Positions 38,579-47,046 of a stretch of DNA of 64,000 nucleotides are shown in pieces. The DNA is taken from assembly GCF_900143025.1 (NCBI RefSeq), contig NZ_FRCT01000002.1:186001-250000 (forward strand). Direction: 5' to 3'. The position numbers and the translations under genes are program-made. The DNA is from Ruminococcus flavefaciens. GTDB taxonomy: Bacteria; Bacillota; Clostridia; Oscillospirales; Ruminococcaceae. The notes under the pieces were generated by a model, which did no database searches, was not told the origin of the DNA, and worked only from the letters and a program-made list of their open reading frames with translations. Position 1 is the first letter of the stretch, and every line of letters begins with the position of its first letter.

Positions 38579-40450
38579 ATGTGCGGAATCGTAGGTTTTA
38601 CGAATAATGTTGAAAACGCTGATGAAATTCTCGGCAAAATGATGGATCGAATAAAACACAGAGGTCCTGATGCTGAAGGCAAATACATAGATAATGATAT
38701 AGCTCTCGGTCATCGCAGACTCAGTATTATTGATGTAAGTTCAAGCGGAGATCAGCCTATCTTCAATGAAGATAATTCACTTGTTATAGTGTTTAACGGA
38801 GAGATATATAATTATAAGGAAATACGTCAAAAGCTTATTGACGCAGGTCATAAATTCAGCACTAATACTGATACCGAGGTCCTGATACACGGTTATGAGG
38901 AATACGGTGAAAAGCTGCTCAATATGCTCAGAGGAATGTTTTCCTTTGTTATATGGGACAAAAATAAAAAGGAGCTTTTCGGTGCACGCGATTTCTTCGG
39001 TATCAAGCCAATGTACTACGCAAATATGAACGGAACACTTATGTTCGGTTCGGAAATTAAAAGCTTCCTCGATCACCCAAAATTCACAAAGGAGCTTAAT
39101 ACCTCCGCTCTGGAGAACTATCTCACTTTTCAATACTCCCCTACTTCGGAAACATTTTTTAAAAATGTTTACAAGCTCCCGCCTGCACATTTTTTTAAAT
39201 TCAAGGACGGAAAATTTGTGGCAAAACGTTATTGGGACGTTCGTTTCGACGCCGATAATAAGCCTGATCTTACCGAATGGGTAAACAGGATATCCGATAC
39301 ATTCCATAATTCTGTCGAAGCACACAAGATTGCCGATGTTGAAGTTGGTTCTTTCCTTTCAAGCGGCGTAGATTCGAGCTATGTTGCGGCTATAGCCGAT
39401 GTTGACAAGACATTTACAGTAGGATTTGGTTCAGATGAGAAATATAATGAGATCGGCTGGGCGAAGAATTTCTCTAAGGCTATCGGCAAGGAAAATACAA
39501 GCAAGGTCATATCACCTGAAGAATATTGGAGCAGTCTTTCAATGATACAGTATCATATGGACGAACCTCTTGCAGACCCGTCTGCGGTTGCTCTTTATTT
39601 TGTATGCAATATCGCTTCGGAAAAGTTAAAAGTAGTTCTTTCGGGTGAAGGAGCAGATGAAATTTTCGGTGGCTATAACGTATACAGTGATCCTAACGGT
39701 ACAGCCTATGATAAACTGCCTCGTTTTGTAAAGCGTGGCATAGGCTGTGTTGCTTCAAAGCTTCCTGCAAAACGTGGAGTTAATTTCTTTGTTCGTAAGG
39801 GCAAGGACGTTGAAGAACGTTTTATCGGCAACGCTTATATGTTTACTCCTAAGGACAGAAAGGAGCTTCTGAAGATATCTACTTCAGCTCCTGATCCGAC
39901 TGCTATTACAAAGCCATTTTACGATAATGTAAAGAATAAAGACGATGTTACGAAAATGCAGTATCTTGACCTGCATATGTGGATGGCAGGAGATATTCTG
40001 CTGAAGGCTGATAAAATGAGTATGGCTAATTCTCTTGAACTCAGAGTCCCGTTCCTCGATAAGGAGGTAATGGCTCTTGCTGAGAAGATACCTATAAAAT
40101 ATCGTGTAACTCACGACAAAGGAACAGATGGGACAAAATATATCACAAAGTATGCTATGCGTCTTGCTGCAAAGAAGGATACTCCGGAACAGACAGCAAA
40201 GACCGCAGCAAAAAAGAAGCTGGGCTTTCCTGTTCCGATAAGAGTATGGCTCAAAGAGGATAAATACTACGAAATCGTAAAAAGCACCTTTGAGAGCGAT
40301 AATGCAAAGGAATTTTTCAATACCGCTCCCCTGCTGAAGCTTCTTGACGATCATCGTGCAGGAAAAGCTGATAACAGCCGTAAGATATGGACTGTTTTCA
40401 TTTTCCTTGTATGGTATAAGGTCTACTTTGAAAATAACGGAAAATATTGA
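38579..40450 (+). CDS. asnB: Asparagine synthase (glutamine-hydrolysing)
   Basis: 623 residues. The start MCGIVGF places the catalytic Cys at position 2 after Met removal, so the ATG at 38579 (GGAGGT 9 nt upstream) is certain. An N-terminal Ntn glutaminase domain (1-200; RLSIID, FNGEIYNY) and a C-terminal synthetase domain with the PP-loop SSGVDSSY and SGEGADEIFGGY. It makes asparagine from aspartate, glutamine and ATP. It heads a unit with an HD hydrolase and pyrB; two of the three products use aspartate. Confidence 0.96.
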   Translation: MCGIVGFTNNVENADEILGKMMDRIKHRGPDAEGKYIDNDIALGHRRLSIIDVSSSGDQPIFNEDNSLVIVFNGEIYNYKEIRQKLIDAGHKFSTNTDTEVLIHGYEEYGEKLLNMLRGMFSFVIWDKNKKELFGARDFFGIKPMYYANMNGTLMFGSEIKSFLDHPKFTKELNTSALENYLTFQYSPTSETFFKNVYKLPPAHFFKFKDGKFVAKRYWDVRFDADNKPDLTEWVNRISDTFHNSVEAHKIADVEVGSFLSSGVDSSYVAAIADVDKTFTVGFGSDEKYNEIGWAKNFSKAIGKENTSKVISPEEYWSSLSMIQYHMDEPLADPSAVALYFVCNIASEKLKVVLSGEGADEIFGGYNVYSDPNGTAYDKLPRFVKRGIGCVASKLPAKRGVNFFVRKGKDVEERFIGNAYMFTPKDRKELLKISTSAPDPTAITKPFYDNVKNKDDVTKMQYLDLHMWMAGDILLKADKMSMANSLELRVPFLDKEVMALAEKIPIKYRVTHDKGTDGTKYITKYAMRLAAKKDTPEQTAKTAAKKKLGFPVPIRVWLKEDKYYEIVKSTFESDNAKEFFNTAPLLKLLDDHRAGKADNSRKIWTVFIFLVWYKVYFENNGKY

Positions 40451-40465
40451 TTATAAGGTGAAAAT

Positions 40466-41134
40466 ATGCCAAGTATCGTTACTTATAAGTATATAAAACA
40501 AAATCCTGATATTATGGAGTATATCAGACGCGCAGACAATGCTCTTGAAGCACTGGGCTACACAGAGCATTCATTCCCTCATGTTGAGCGTGTTGCACAT
40601 ACTTCTGCTTATATCCTTGAAACTCTCGGATATGATGAAAGAACAGTTGAGCTGGCGCGTATCGCTTCTATCATGCATGATATCGGCAATGTCATAAACA
40701 GAGTCGATCACGCTCAGAGCGGAGCTGTAATGGCTTTCAGACTTCTTGACAACCTCAGTATGCCTGCCGATGAAATATGTTCTATAATCTCTGCAATAGG
40801 CAATCACGATGAAGGTACGGGTCAGCCACTTGATGCTATATCGGCTGCTATGATAATCGGTGATAAGACTGATGTACGCAGAAGCAGAGTGCGTAACCAC
40901 GATCTGCTTACTTTCGATATACACGATCGTGTAAACTATGCCGTTGAAAACTCAAAGGTCATTTTCAACGAGAATAAAACATCAATAATACTTGAACTTC
41001 AGATAGATACTGAAATATCATCTGTTCTTGAGTATTTCGAGATATTTATGGAGCGTATGCTGCTGTGCAGAAGAGCGTCAAAGTTTCTTGGTGTACAGTT
41101 TGAAATGATCATTAATGGCAGCAAAATACTGTAA
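40466..41134 (+). CDS. HD domain phosphohydrolase
   Basis: 222 residues. Metal-binding HD signature: His in FPHVERVAH, the HD pair in IMHDIGNV, and a later GNHDEG, then DKTDVRRSRVR. This layout is that of small HD-domain proteins of Clostridia with unknown substrate, likely a nucleotide or phosphate ester. It follows asnB by 15 nt and precedes pyrB by 22 nt, so it is part of the same transcript. Confidence 0.82.
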   Translation: MPSIVTYKYIKQNPDIMEYIRRADNALEALGYTEHSFPHVERVAHTSAYILETLGYDERTVELARIASIMHDIGNVINRVDHAQSGAVMAFRLLDNLSMPADEICSIISAIGNHDEGTGQPLDAISAAMIIGDKTDVRRSRVRNHDLLTFDIHDRVNYAVENSKVIFNENKTSIILELQIDTEISSVLEYFEIFMERMLLCRRASKFLGVQFEMIINGSKIL

Positions 41135-41156
41135 TAATATAACGGAGGTTAAAAAT

Positions 41157-42239
41157 ATGTTATCGGAATATCAGCATCTTATTGATCTTAATGATTATCC
41201 AGTATCCTGGTGGAAAAATGTTGTGGAGCTCGGTGAGGAGATATACAAGGCTCCTGAGAAATTCGCTCATGTATGTGACGGAAAAATAATGGCTACGTTA
41301 TTCTATGAGCCCTCCACAAGGACACAGATGTCTTTCCAGACAGCAATGATAAGACTTGGCGGACAGATTATCGGTTTTGATAATCCGGCTAATTCATCTG
41401 TTGCTAAGGGAGAGACTATAAAGGATACTACTAAGATAGTAAGCAATTACGCTGATGTTCTTGTTATACGTCACCCGATAGCAGGTGCTGCAAAAGCTGC
41501 TTCACTTACTGCTGACTGCTCCGTGATAAATGCAGGTGACGGCGGACACCTCCACCCTACTCAGACACTTACAGATCTGCTCACATTAAAAATCGAGAAA
41601 AAAACTCTTTCAGGACTTACTATAGGAATGTGTGGTGATCTTCTCAACGGAAGAACTGTTCATTCTCTCTGTAAGGCTCTCAGTATGTTCCCTAATAATA
41701 AATTCGTTTTCATATCCACTAAGGAACTGGGTATGCCTGCTTACATCAAGGATATAATCAAGGCTAACGGAAGTACATATGAGGAGATAAATACACTTGA
41801 AGATGCTATCGGCAAGCTTGACGTTCTTTACATGACTCGTATTCAACAGGAACGTTTTGCAAGTCAGGAGGAGTACCTCGCACAGAAGAATACTTACATA
41901 CTTGACAGAAAAAAGATGCTGCTTGCAAAAAGTGATATGATCGTTATGCATCCGCTCCCGCGTGTTGATGAAATAACAGTCGAGGTAGATGATGATACAA
42001 GAGCAATGTACTTTAAACAGGCTAAATATGGTATGTATGTAAGAATGGCACTTATAATGACTATTCTTAAAGAGAAAAAACAGTCTGAAACTCTTAAAGG
42101 AAAGGTTTTCAGCGGTGTTAAATGCTCAAATCCGAAATGTATCACAAATCATGAGGAGTACCTCCCTAAAAGTTTCCGTGCAAGTAGAGATGAAACCCTT
42201 CTTGAATGTGAATACTGCGACGAAAGAAAGCTTATATAA
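41157..42239 (+). CDS. pyrB: Aspartate carbamoyltransferase with fused PyrI-type zinc domain
   Basis: Catalyses carbamoyl phosphate + aspartate to carbamoyl aspartate, the first committed step of pyrimidine synthesis. 360 residues. Catalytic part (1-310): EPSTRTQMSF carbamoyl-phosphate site, GDGGHLHPTQTLTDLLT, MHPLPRVDE. The last 40 residues have Cys323-x4-Cys328-x22-Cys351-x2-Cys354, nearly the spacing of the zinc domain of the regulatory chain PyrI, with a similar ECEYC end. The nucleotide-binding half of PyrI is absent. In E. coli this zinc domain is the contact between regulatory and catalytic chains. ATG 41157 has GGAGGT 8 nt upstream. Confidence 0.95.
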   Translation: MLSEYQHLIDLNDYPVSWWKNVVELGEEIYKAPEKFAHVCDGKIMATLFYEPSTRTQMSFQTAMIRLGGQIIGFDNPANSSVAKGETIKDTTKIVSNYADVLVIRHPIAGAAKAASLTADCSVINAGDGGHLHPTQTLTDLLTLKIEKKTLSGLTIGMCGDLLNGRTVHSLCKALSMFPNNKFVFISTKELGMPAYIKDIIKANGSTYEEINTLEDAIGKLDVLYMTRIQQERFASQEEYLAQKNTYILDRKKMLLAKSDMIVMHPLPRVDEITVEVDDDTRAMYFKQAKYGMYVRMALIMTILKEKKQSETLKGKVFSGVKCSNPKCITNHEEYLPKSFRASRDETLLECEYCDERKLI

Positions 42240-42243
42240 CATT

Positions 42244-42278
42244 AAATCCGTACAGTTCACTCTGTACGGATTTTTTAG
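42244..42278 (+). terminator. Terminator after pyrB
   Basis: A 12-bp stem AAATCCGTACAG/CTGTACGGATTT, 6-nt loop, then TTTAG. Confidence 0.9.
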
Positions 42279-42279
42279 T

Positions 42280-42843
42280 TTATTGTTCATTGGCTATTTT
42301 TTTTAGTGTTTCATCGAGTATAGCCTTTCTCAGTTCTGTCAACCATTCTGAAAACGCCACAGTATCAAATGCGTAGGTTTTATTGAGTTCAAACTCGTTT
42401 TCTGACCATGTATCTAATGGAGATTCGTTATGCTGTATCAAAGCTTCAAGTTTGTCAAGCGCTTTAAAAAGCTTTGCTTCTTTTGTTTGCTGAGTGTTCA
42501 TTTCAGCAAACAAAACCGAAAATTCTCCTTTTATACCCTCAGATAAGCTTTCTATCCAACTTTCAAGAAGAATGTCTTCCCTTTTTCTGTCATCGTTTGT
42601 TTTGGCAAATGTGGGGATATCACCTGTAAAGCACTCCCCAAGATCATGTATAAGGCACATTTTTATGACCTTATCAATGTCAATATCAGAAAATTCGGAT
42701 TTAAGAAGCATTGCCATGAGAGATATTCGCCAGCTGTGCTCTGCAACACTTTCTGTTCTTCTTTTTGAGGTAGTGCAGTGACGCAGTGTGTCTTTCAGAC
42801 GTTCGGCTGTATGCAGTATTTCCAGGTATTCTTTTACATTCAT
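42280..42843 (-). CDS. HD domain protein, YfbR/HDDC2-like
   Basis: 187 residues. SVAEHSWR (His), LIHDLGE (HD pair) and GDIP are the marks of the YfbR/HDDC2 group, which includes dNMP 5'-nucleotidases. The start ATG 42843 has AAGGAGAAG upstream; an upstream in-frame start lacks an SD. It is convergent with pyrB and downstream of the FkbM gene, but a terminator lies between them, so it probably has its own weak promoter or relies on read-through. Confidence 0.82.
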   Translation of the reverse strand: MNVKEYLEILHTAERLKDTLRHCTTSKRRTESVAEHSWRISLMAMLLKSEFSDIDIDKVIKMCLIHDLGECFTGDIPTFAKTNDDRKREDILLESWIESLSEGIKGEFSVLFAEMNTQQTKEAKLFKALDKLEALIQHNESPLDTWSENEFELNKTYAFDTVAFSEWLTELRKAILDETLKKIANEQ

Positions 42844-42865
42844 GCTTCTTCTCCTTATATTAACA

Positions 42866-42895
42866 AAAGCGATAGGCACTTTGGTCTATCGCTTT
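42866..42895 (-). terminator. Terminator of the FkbM gene
   Basis: A 10-bp stem AAAGCGATAG/CTATCGCTTT with a 10-nt loop; on the minus strand it is followed by TTGTT. Confidence 0.8.
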
Positions 42896-42899
42896 ATTA

Positions 42900-43976
42900 T
42901 TATACTGTAGCGTAAAGATTTGTTTCCCATGCAGGAATATAAAGCTGATGTCTGATATACAGCTTATACGAAGGATTGAGCTTTTTTATAAGCAGTGGAA
43001 GCTCAAATATATCTTCATTTCTATGGTAAAGAGATACCATCATTTTTGGTGCATAATGGGATATTGTAAGTGCGGCTCCCCATATTGCTTCACGTTCAAA
43101 ACCTTCAACGTCCATTTTTATTATAGTTGCAGGCTTTTTAGCAAGCACGCTGTCAACTGAAAGTGCGCCGACCATATTATCAGAGCTTGCTGTAATGGCG
43201 GACTGTCTTCCTGCTTTAGCTGCGAAAGGAAGCTCTGTATCTATACACCATGCAGCAGAATTAAATGCATAAACATGGGACATACCGTCAACGAATTTAG
43301 CAAGTTTCTTGAAGTTCTTTTTATCAGGCTCAAGAGCATATATAGAAACATATTTACCATGAGTGAACTCAAGAAGTTCCTTGATAGTATCTCCGTTATA
43401 AGCTCCGAGGTCGACATAAACTTCATTAAGGTTAGGCTTTATGATCTTTTTGTATATCTCAGCCTTTGAAGAAGTAACTGCTGACAAATATTCGATCTTG
43501 CCGCTTATCTTGAAATTAATGATGTTAGCGTAGACCTTTCTTGAATAATCATCTGCAAGGCTGTCATATACCTGCTGTATTTTATCAGCATTTTCCATAC
43601 AGTATTCATAAGTAAACAGTCCCCTGCCGACTACAGGGACATCGGGAACATAAAGAGTGTGCTTTGAAGCTATCATGTGTATCTTATCAACGATCTCCTG
43701 ATAACCTGCTGCAAAAGCAAGTACAACAACAAAATCCTCAACAGCTTCCTCTATTTCGGAAAGCTTATGGACTCTGTAGCCCTCGAAAGAATGTCCGCGT
43801 ACAAAATCATCACTTGCAAAGATACCTGCTACAGTTATACTCTTTTCACGGAAAACGTTCATTATCTTTAATGCGCCGTCTCCCATACCATAAATAAAAA
43901 TAGGACGTTTTTCGGCTTTGAGCCTATCCCAGCTGGATTGTTTTTCTGTTATAAACGAGAGCATTCTCCCAATCAC
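42900..43976 (-). CDS. FkbM family methyltransferase
   Basis: 358 residues. The C-terminal half (about 170-350) has the SAM motif EVYVDLGAYNGDTI, ALEPDKKNF and IKMDVEGFE, all typical of FkbM O-methyltransferases. The N-terminal part has a Rossmann-like start FIYGMGDGALKIMNVF, as seen in Clostridia FkbM proteins linked to polysaccharide modification. The substrate is unknown. It is upstream of no glycan gene in this window and lies 8 nt downstream of the PH-domain gene. Confidence 0.88.
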   Translation of the reverse strand: MIGRMLSFITEKQSSWDRLKAEKRPIFIYGMGDGALKIMNVFREKSITVAGIFASDDFVRGHSFEGYRVHKLSEIEEAVEDFVVVLAFAAGYQEIVDKIHMIASKHTLYVPDVPVVGRGLFTYEYCMENADKIQQVYDSLADDYSRKVYANIINFKISGKIEYLSAVTSSKAEIYKKIIKPNLNEVYVDLGAYNGDTIKELLEFTHGKYVSIYALEPDKKNFKKLAKFVDGMSHVYAFNSAAWCIDTELPFAAKAGRQSAITASSDNMVGALSVDSVLAKKPATIIKMDVEGFEREAIWGAALTISHYAPKMMVSLYHRNEDIFELPLLIKKLNPSYKLYIRHQLYIPAWETNLYATV

Positions 43977-43984
43977 CTCTGAAC

Positions 43985-44404
43985 TTAATAATCTTCGTCA
44001 TGATCGTGCACATCATCACAATCGTCATAATGCTCGTGACCGTGCATACTCATCATATCTCTGCCTCTAATGCCGTATTTATCGCGCATTATATTGAGAT
44101 ATTTATCAATAAGCTCAGAAACCTTTCTTACATTTTTTATACAGTGTACTTCCTTGGAAGGCGTATCTGCGTCACGGCTGTATATGATAATAGTACCGCA
44201 GTTTACAAGACGCTGAAAAAACGGATACTTCACTTTTTTATCTGTAATCTTATAAAGATCTATCTCGTCTTCGTCGATATTCAGAAAGCCTGTACGCGTT
44301 ATAAATTTTGATTCTGTAAGGTAATAACGTGTAAATGTAAGCGGCAGACCAAAAATAGAACGTTTTTTATCTGTCCATACATATTCAAAAGCATTTTTTT
44401 TCAT
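43985..44404 (-). CDS. PH-domain protein with His/Asp-rich tail
   Basis: 139 residues. The core (about 15-110; SIFGLPLTFTRYYLTESKF, ITRTGFLNIDEDEIDLYKI) resembles bacterial PH domains of the YdbS/YdbT type, but without membrane helices. The last 20 or so residues are unusual: three HxH/HD-type clusters (MHGHEHYDD, VHDHDEDY), a likely metal-binding or low-complexity tail. ATG 44404 is preceded by GGAGG. It is co-transcribed with the FkbM gene. The function is unknown. Confidence 0.72.
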   Translation of the reverse strand: MKKNAFEYVWTDKKRSIFGLPLTFTRYYLTESKFITRTGFLNIDEDEIDLYKITDKKVKYPFFQRLVNCGTIIIYSRDADTPSKEVHCIKNVRKVSELIDKYLNIMRDKYGIRGRDMMSMHGHEHYDDCDDVHDHDEDY

Positions 44405-44529
44405 GAATTTATCCTCCAATCCGTCAACAGGCAGACCTTTATACAATTATTTTATCACAAATTCGACTATTAGTCAACTATATTTTGTACGAAAACTACT
44501 CATTGTATTGATACAAAGTGCCGAAAAGA

Positions 44530-44552
44530 AAAGCTCCCGTAAAGGGAGCTTT
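44530..44552 (-). terminator. Terminator of the aquaporin gene
   Basis: A 9-bp stem AAAGCTCCC/GGGAGCTTT with a GTAAA loop; on the minus strand followed by TCTTTTC. Confidence 0.85.
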
Positions 44553-44559
44553 CATTAAA

Positions 44560-45324
44560 TCACTTCTTTTTCTTCTTCTGAGCAGGCTTTGCTGAAACGT
44601 TTTTTACTGGAGCAGGAGCCTTTTCAGGAACGCTTTTGTTTGATGATTCAAGGAACTTGTATACACAAGCTGCAAGTATTGCACCTGCAAATGGACCTAC
44701 GATAAATACCCAGAGATCACTGAGAGCATCTCCGCCTGCTAAAAGAGCAGGTCCAAGGCTTCTTGCAGGATTTACGGAAGTACCTGTGAGACCTATTCCG
44801 AAAATGTGTACCAGTGTAAGTGTGAGACCGATTATAAGTCCGCCGAAAGAGCCGTGTTTAGCCTTCTTTGAGGTTACACCGAGAATAGTCATAACGAATA
44901 TAAATGTGAGAAGTATCTCAACGAGAATTCCTGCGCCGGCACTTCCGTTTACGCCGCCAAGACCGTTTGAACCGTATCCGCCTGTCTTGTCAACTACATC
45001 ACCGAGGTCGAATATTGCCTTTAAAACGCCTGCGCCTGCGATAGCTCCTACGCACTGTGAAACAATATAGCCGATAAAATCAGTAAATGTCATTCCGCCG
45101 CTGAGAAGAACTCCGAGAGAAACAGCAGGATTGATATGACATCCTGATATATTTCCGATGCAGTATGCCATACCTACAATTACAAGACCAAATGCAAGTG
45201 CTGTAAGGATATATCCTCCTCCGTTCACAGCATCACAGCCTACGAGCATAGCTGTTCCGCAGCCGAGAAGAACAAGCACAAATGTTCCTATAACTTCTGC
45301 AATGTACTTTTTGATTGATTCCAT
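44560..45324 (-). CDS. Aquaporin (MIP family, AqpZ-like)
   Basis: 254 residues, six membrane helices and two half-helices with the NPA boxes HINPAVSLG and SVNPARSLGPAL. A histidine in TM5 (TLVHIFGIG) and the residues around the second NPA resemble water-selective AqpZ more than glycerol facilitators. The C-terminus adds a Lys/Pro/Ala-rich cytosolic tail (KPAQKKKKK). AAGGAGGAAG precedes the ATG. It is monocistronic with its own promoter and terminator. Confidence 0.94.
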   Translation of the reverse strand: MESIKKYIAEVIGTFVLVLLGCGTAMLVGCDAVNGGGYILTALAFGLVIVGMAYCIGNISGCHINPAVSLGVLLSGGMTFTDFIGYIVSQCVGAIAGAGVLKAIFDLGDVVDKTGGYGSNGLGGVNGSAGAGILVEILLTFIFVMTILGVTSKKAKHGSFGGLIIGLTLTLVHIFGIGLTGTSVNPARSLGPALLAGGDALSDLWVFIVGPFAGAILAACVYKFLESSNKSVPEKAPAPVKNVSAKPAQKKKKK

Positions 45325-45369
45325 TATACTTCCTCCTTAATAAGACATGATCGGTTATCCGATAAGTAA

Positions 45370-45399
45370 ATTATATCACCTTTTATACAAATTTGTCAA
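45370..45399 (-). promoter_or_regulatory. Promoter of the aquaporin gene
   Basis: On the minus strand: TTGACA (45399-45394), 18 nt, TATAAT (45375-45370). Confidence 0.8.
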
Positions 45400-45438
45400 T
45401 GTTTTCTGCGAAAAAAATTCATTTTTTATAAATGAAAA

Positions 45439-45459
45439 AGCAGCTGCAAAACAGCTGCT
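45439..45459 (-). terminator. Terminator of the sortase operon
   Basis: An 8-bp stem AGCAGCTG/CAGCTGCT; on the minus strand it runs into TTTTTC. Confidence 0.85.
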
Positions 45460-45463
45460 GAAT

Positions 45464-46357
45464 TCATATTTCTGTAGGCTTTGTACCGGGATAGGTCTTT
45501 TTGTCGTGAATAACGCCATATATGACTATCATTGTTATTCCTATGACCACAAAAGCAATATGAACAGCCATAAATGCTTCTGTATATCTATACATCGCAC
45601 TTGTAAATGCTGTAAAAACAGCAGGCTGCTTTATTGAAAAAGAATCATAAAACTTTGTTGCGATCAGGTATACACTCGGACAGCCGCCGATTATACCTGC
45701 GATAAGCGAGGATATTCCGCACCAATACATGGTCGTTATCTTTTTTCTTCTGTTTATAAAAACAAGAAGCAGGATAATAACGATAACTGCCGATAAAGCA
45801 GCAACTGTCATTATAAGTCTGTATGAATACACCTTTGAAAGCTTAGAGAGCACTCCGTGATTATTCATTGCTGAAAACTTATAAACATCACAGAATGAAC
45901 CGATAGATGAATAAGCTTCATCCTTGCTTGTTCTTAGCTTTAATTCAAATTTATCATCTTTTTTATAATCGTTTTTATCAGCAAAATCATTGAAGAAGCT
46001 GTCAATGTTTTCTTCAAGTTTTTTATTCTTAGGAAGTGAGACTTTCATTTTGCTGCGGTTTTTGAGAGAATCAAACGCTGCTTTGATATAAGCTTTTTCA
46101 CAGGAGATTATATATGACTTGTCAATTGCACTCATATAAACATCAGCAGGAATACCTGTTGTATTATACTTGTCGGAGTAATATTTTTCAATCTCAGTAT
46201 ATATCTTTGACTCGAGCCCTTCCTTTAAGGAAAGGTCGTTGAGCTTTTTCTCCGAAACATTTATATCAACAAGAAGAACTGCAGAGCCTGCGATGAGCAT
46301 GAAAACAAGAATTACTGAAAAAATAAGTGAGAAAAGATATGCTGTGGCTTTTTTCAA
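45464..46357 (-). CDS. Four-helix membrane protein of the sortase operon
   Basis: 297 residues: one N-terminal helix (about 8-30), an external domain of about 150 residues rich in Lys/Asp, then three helices (about 178-200, 210-232, 258-282). I do not recognise the family. The start is TTG at 46357; it overlaps the sortase stop (TTGA) and has GGGGAGG 10 nt upstream. Its coupling to a sortase suggests a role in processing, holding or clearing the sorted protein. That is inference. Confidence 0.75.
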   Translation of the reverse strand: MKKATAYLFSLIFSVILVFMLIAGSAVLLVDINVSEKKLNDLSLKEGLESKIYTEIEKYYSDKYNTTGIPADVYMSAIDKSYIISCEKAYIKAAFDSLKNRSKMKVSLPKNKKLEENIDSFFNDFADKNDYKKDDKFELKLRTSKDEAYSSIGSFCDVYKFSAMNNHGVLSKLSKVYSYRLIMTVAALSAVIVIILLLVFINRRKKITTMYWCGISSLIAGIIGGCPSVYLIATKFYDSFSIKQPAVFTAFTSAMYRYTEAFMAVHIAFVVIGITMIVIYGVIHDKKTYPGTKPTEI

Positions 46358-47043
46358 TTTGTCATCGCCTCCCCTGCTTTTTTATAGAATTTTTTCTCTG
46401 TAGGTTCGCAGATAACTCCGATTCGTTCATCTGCGCTTCCGAGTACGTTACGCTTGCAGGTGTAAAGAGTAAGCTTAGCCTCTTTGGAAGGAGTTACATA
46501 TTTTCCGTCATTTTTATTGAAGGAGATATTCTCGGTGACTTTATATCTGAATTCTCCGTAAGTAGTATTCAAAGTAACTGTATCACCCTTTTTCAGCTTA
46601 TAAAGCTCTGAGAAAAATGTGTCTTCATGGGCGCTTATAACGGTATTTCCTGTTTCTCCGATTATAACAGAGCCTGATGACTGGCAAGCACCATGCTCAA
46701 AAAGCTCTGAGCTGCTTCCCCAGTATACAGGGAGCGAGATATCAAATGCAGAGCACTTCATAACAGCATACATTTCACCGAACTTCGGGCGTATCACTTC
46801 ACCTTCATCAAAGGTTTCACCGCTGTAATCCTCAACAATATCGTTATCTCTTAAAACAAGCCCTGAGCCGGCTGCTTCCGGAGTGTTTTTAAGATCGTCC
46901 ATAAATGCAAGATTGACATAAACTTTAAGCTTGTCTGAAGGCTTTATAAGGACTATCATTAATATTCCGACGCATAGAAAGAGCAGAATAAAAGGGGTTA
47001 ATATATGAATGAGAGTATTCCCTTTTTTTGTTTTTTTGTCCAT
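46354..47043 (-). CDS. Sortase
   Basis: A membrane transpeptidase that cleaves a sorting signal and joins the protein to the cell wall or another acceptor. 229 residues: an N-terminal membrane anchor (about 13-33) and a beta-barrel catalytic domain with His139 (VISAHED), Cys196 (LTLYTC) and Arg207 (DERIGV). The short, single-anchor layout and TLYTC motif fit class D/E-type enzymes more than class A or B, but the class is uncertain. It follows the surface-protein gene by 3 nt and overlaps the next gene. Confidence 0.9.
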   Translation of the reverse strand: MDKKTKKGNTLIHILTPFILLFLCVGILMIVLIKPSDKLKVYVNLAFMDDLKNTPEAAGSGLVLRDNDIVEDYSGETFDEGEVIRPKFGEMYAVMKCSAFDISLPVYWGSSSELFEHGACQSSGSVIIGETGNTVISAHEDTFFSELYKLKKGDTVTLNTTYGEFRYKVTENISFNKNDGKYVTPSKEAKLTLYTCKRNVLGSADERIGVICEPTEKKFYKKAGEAMTN

Positions 47044-47046
47044 TTA

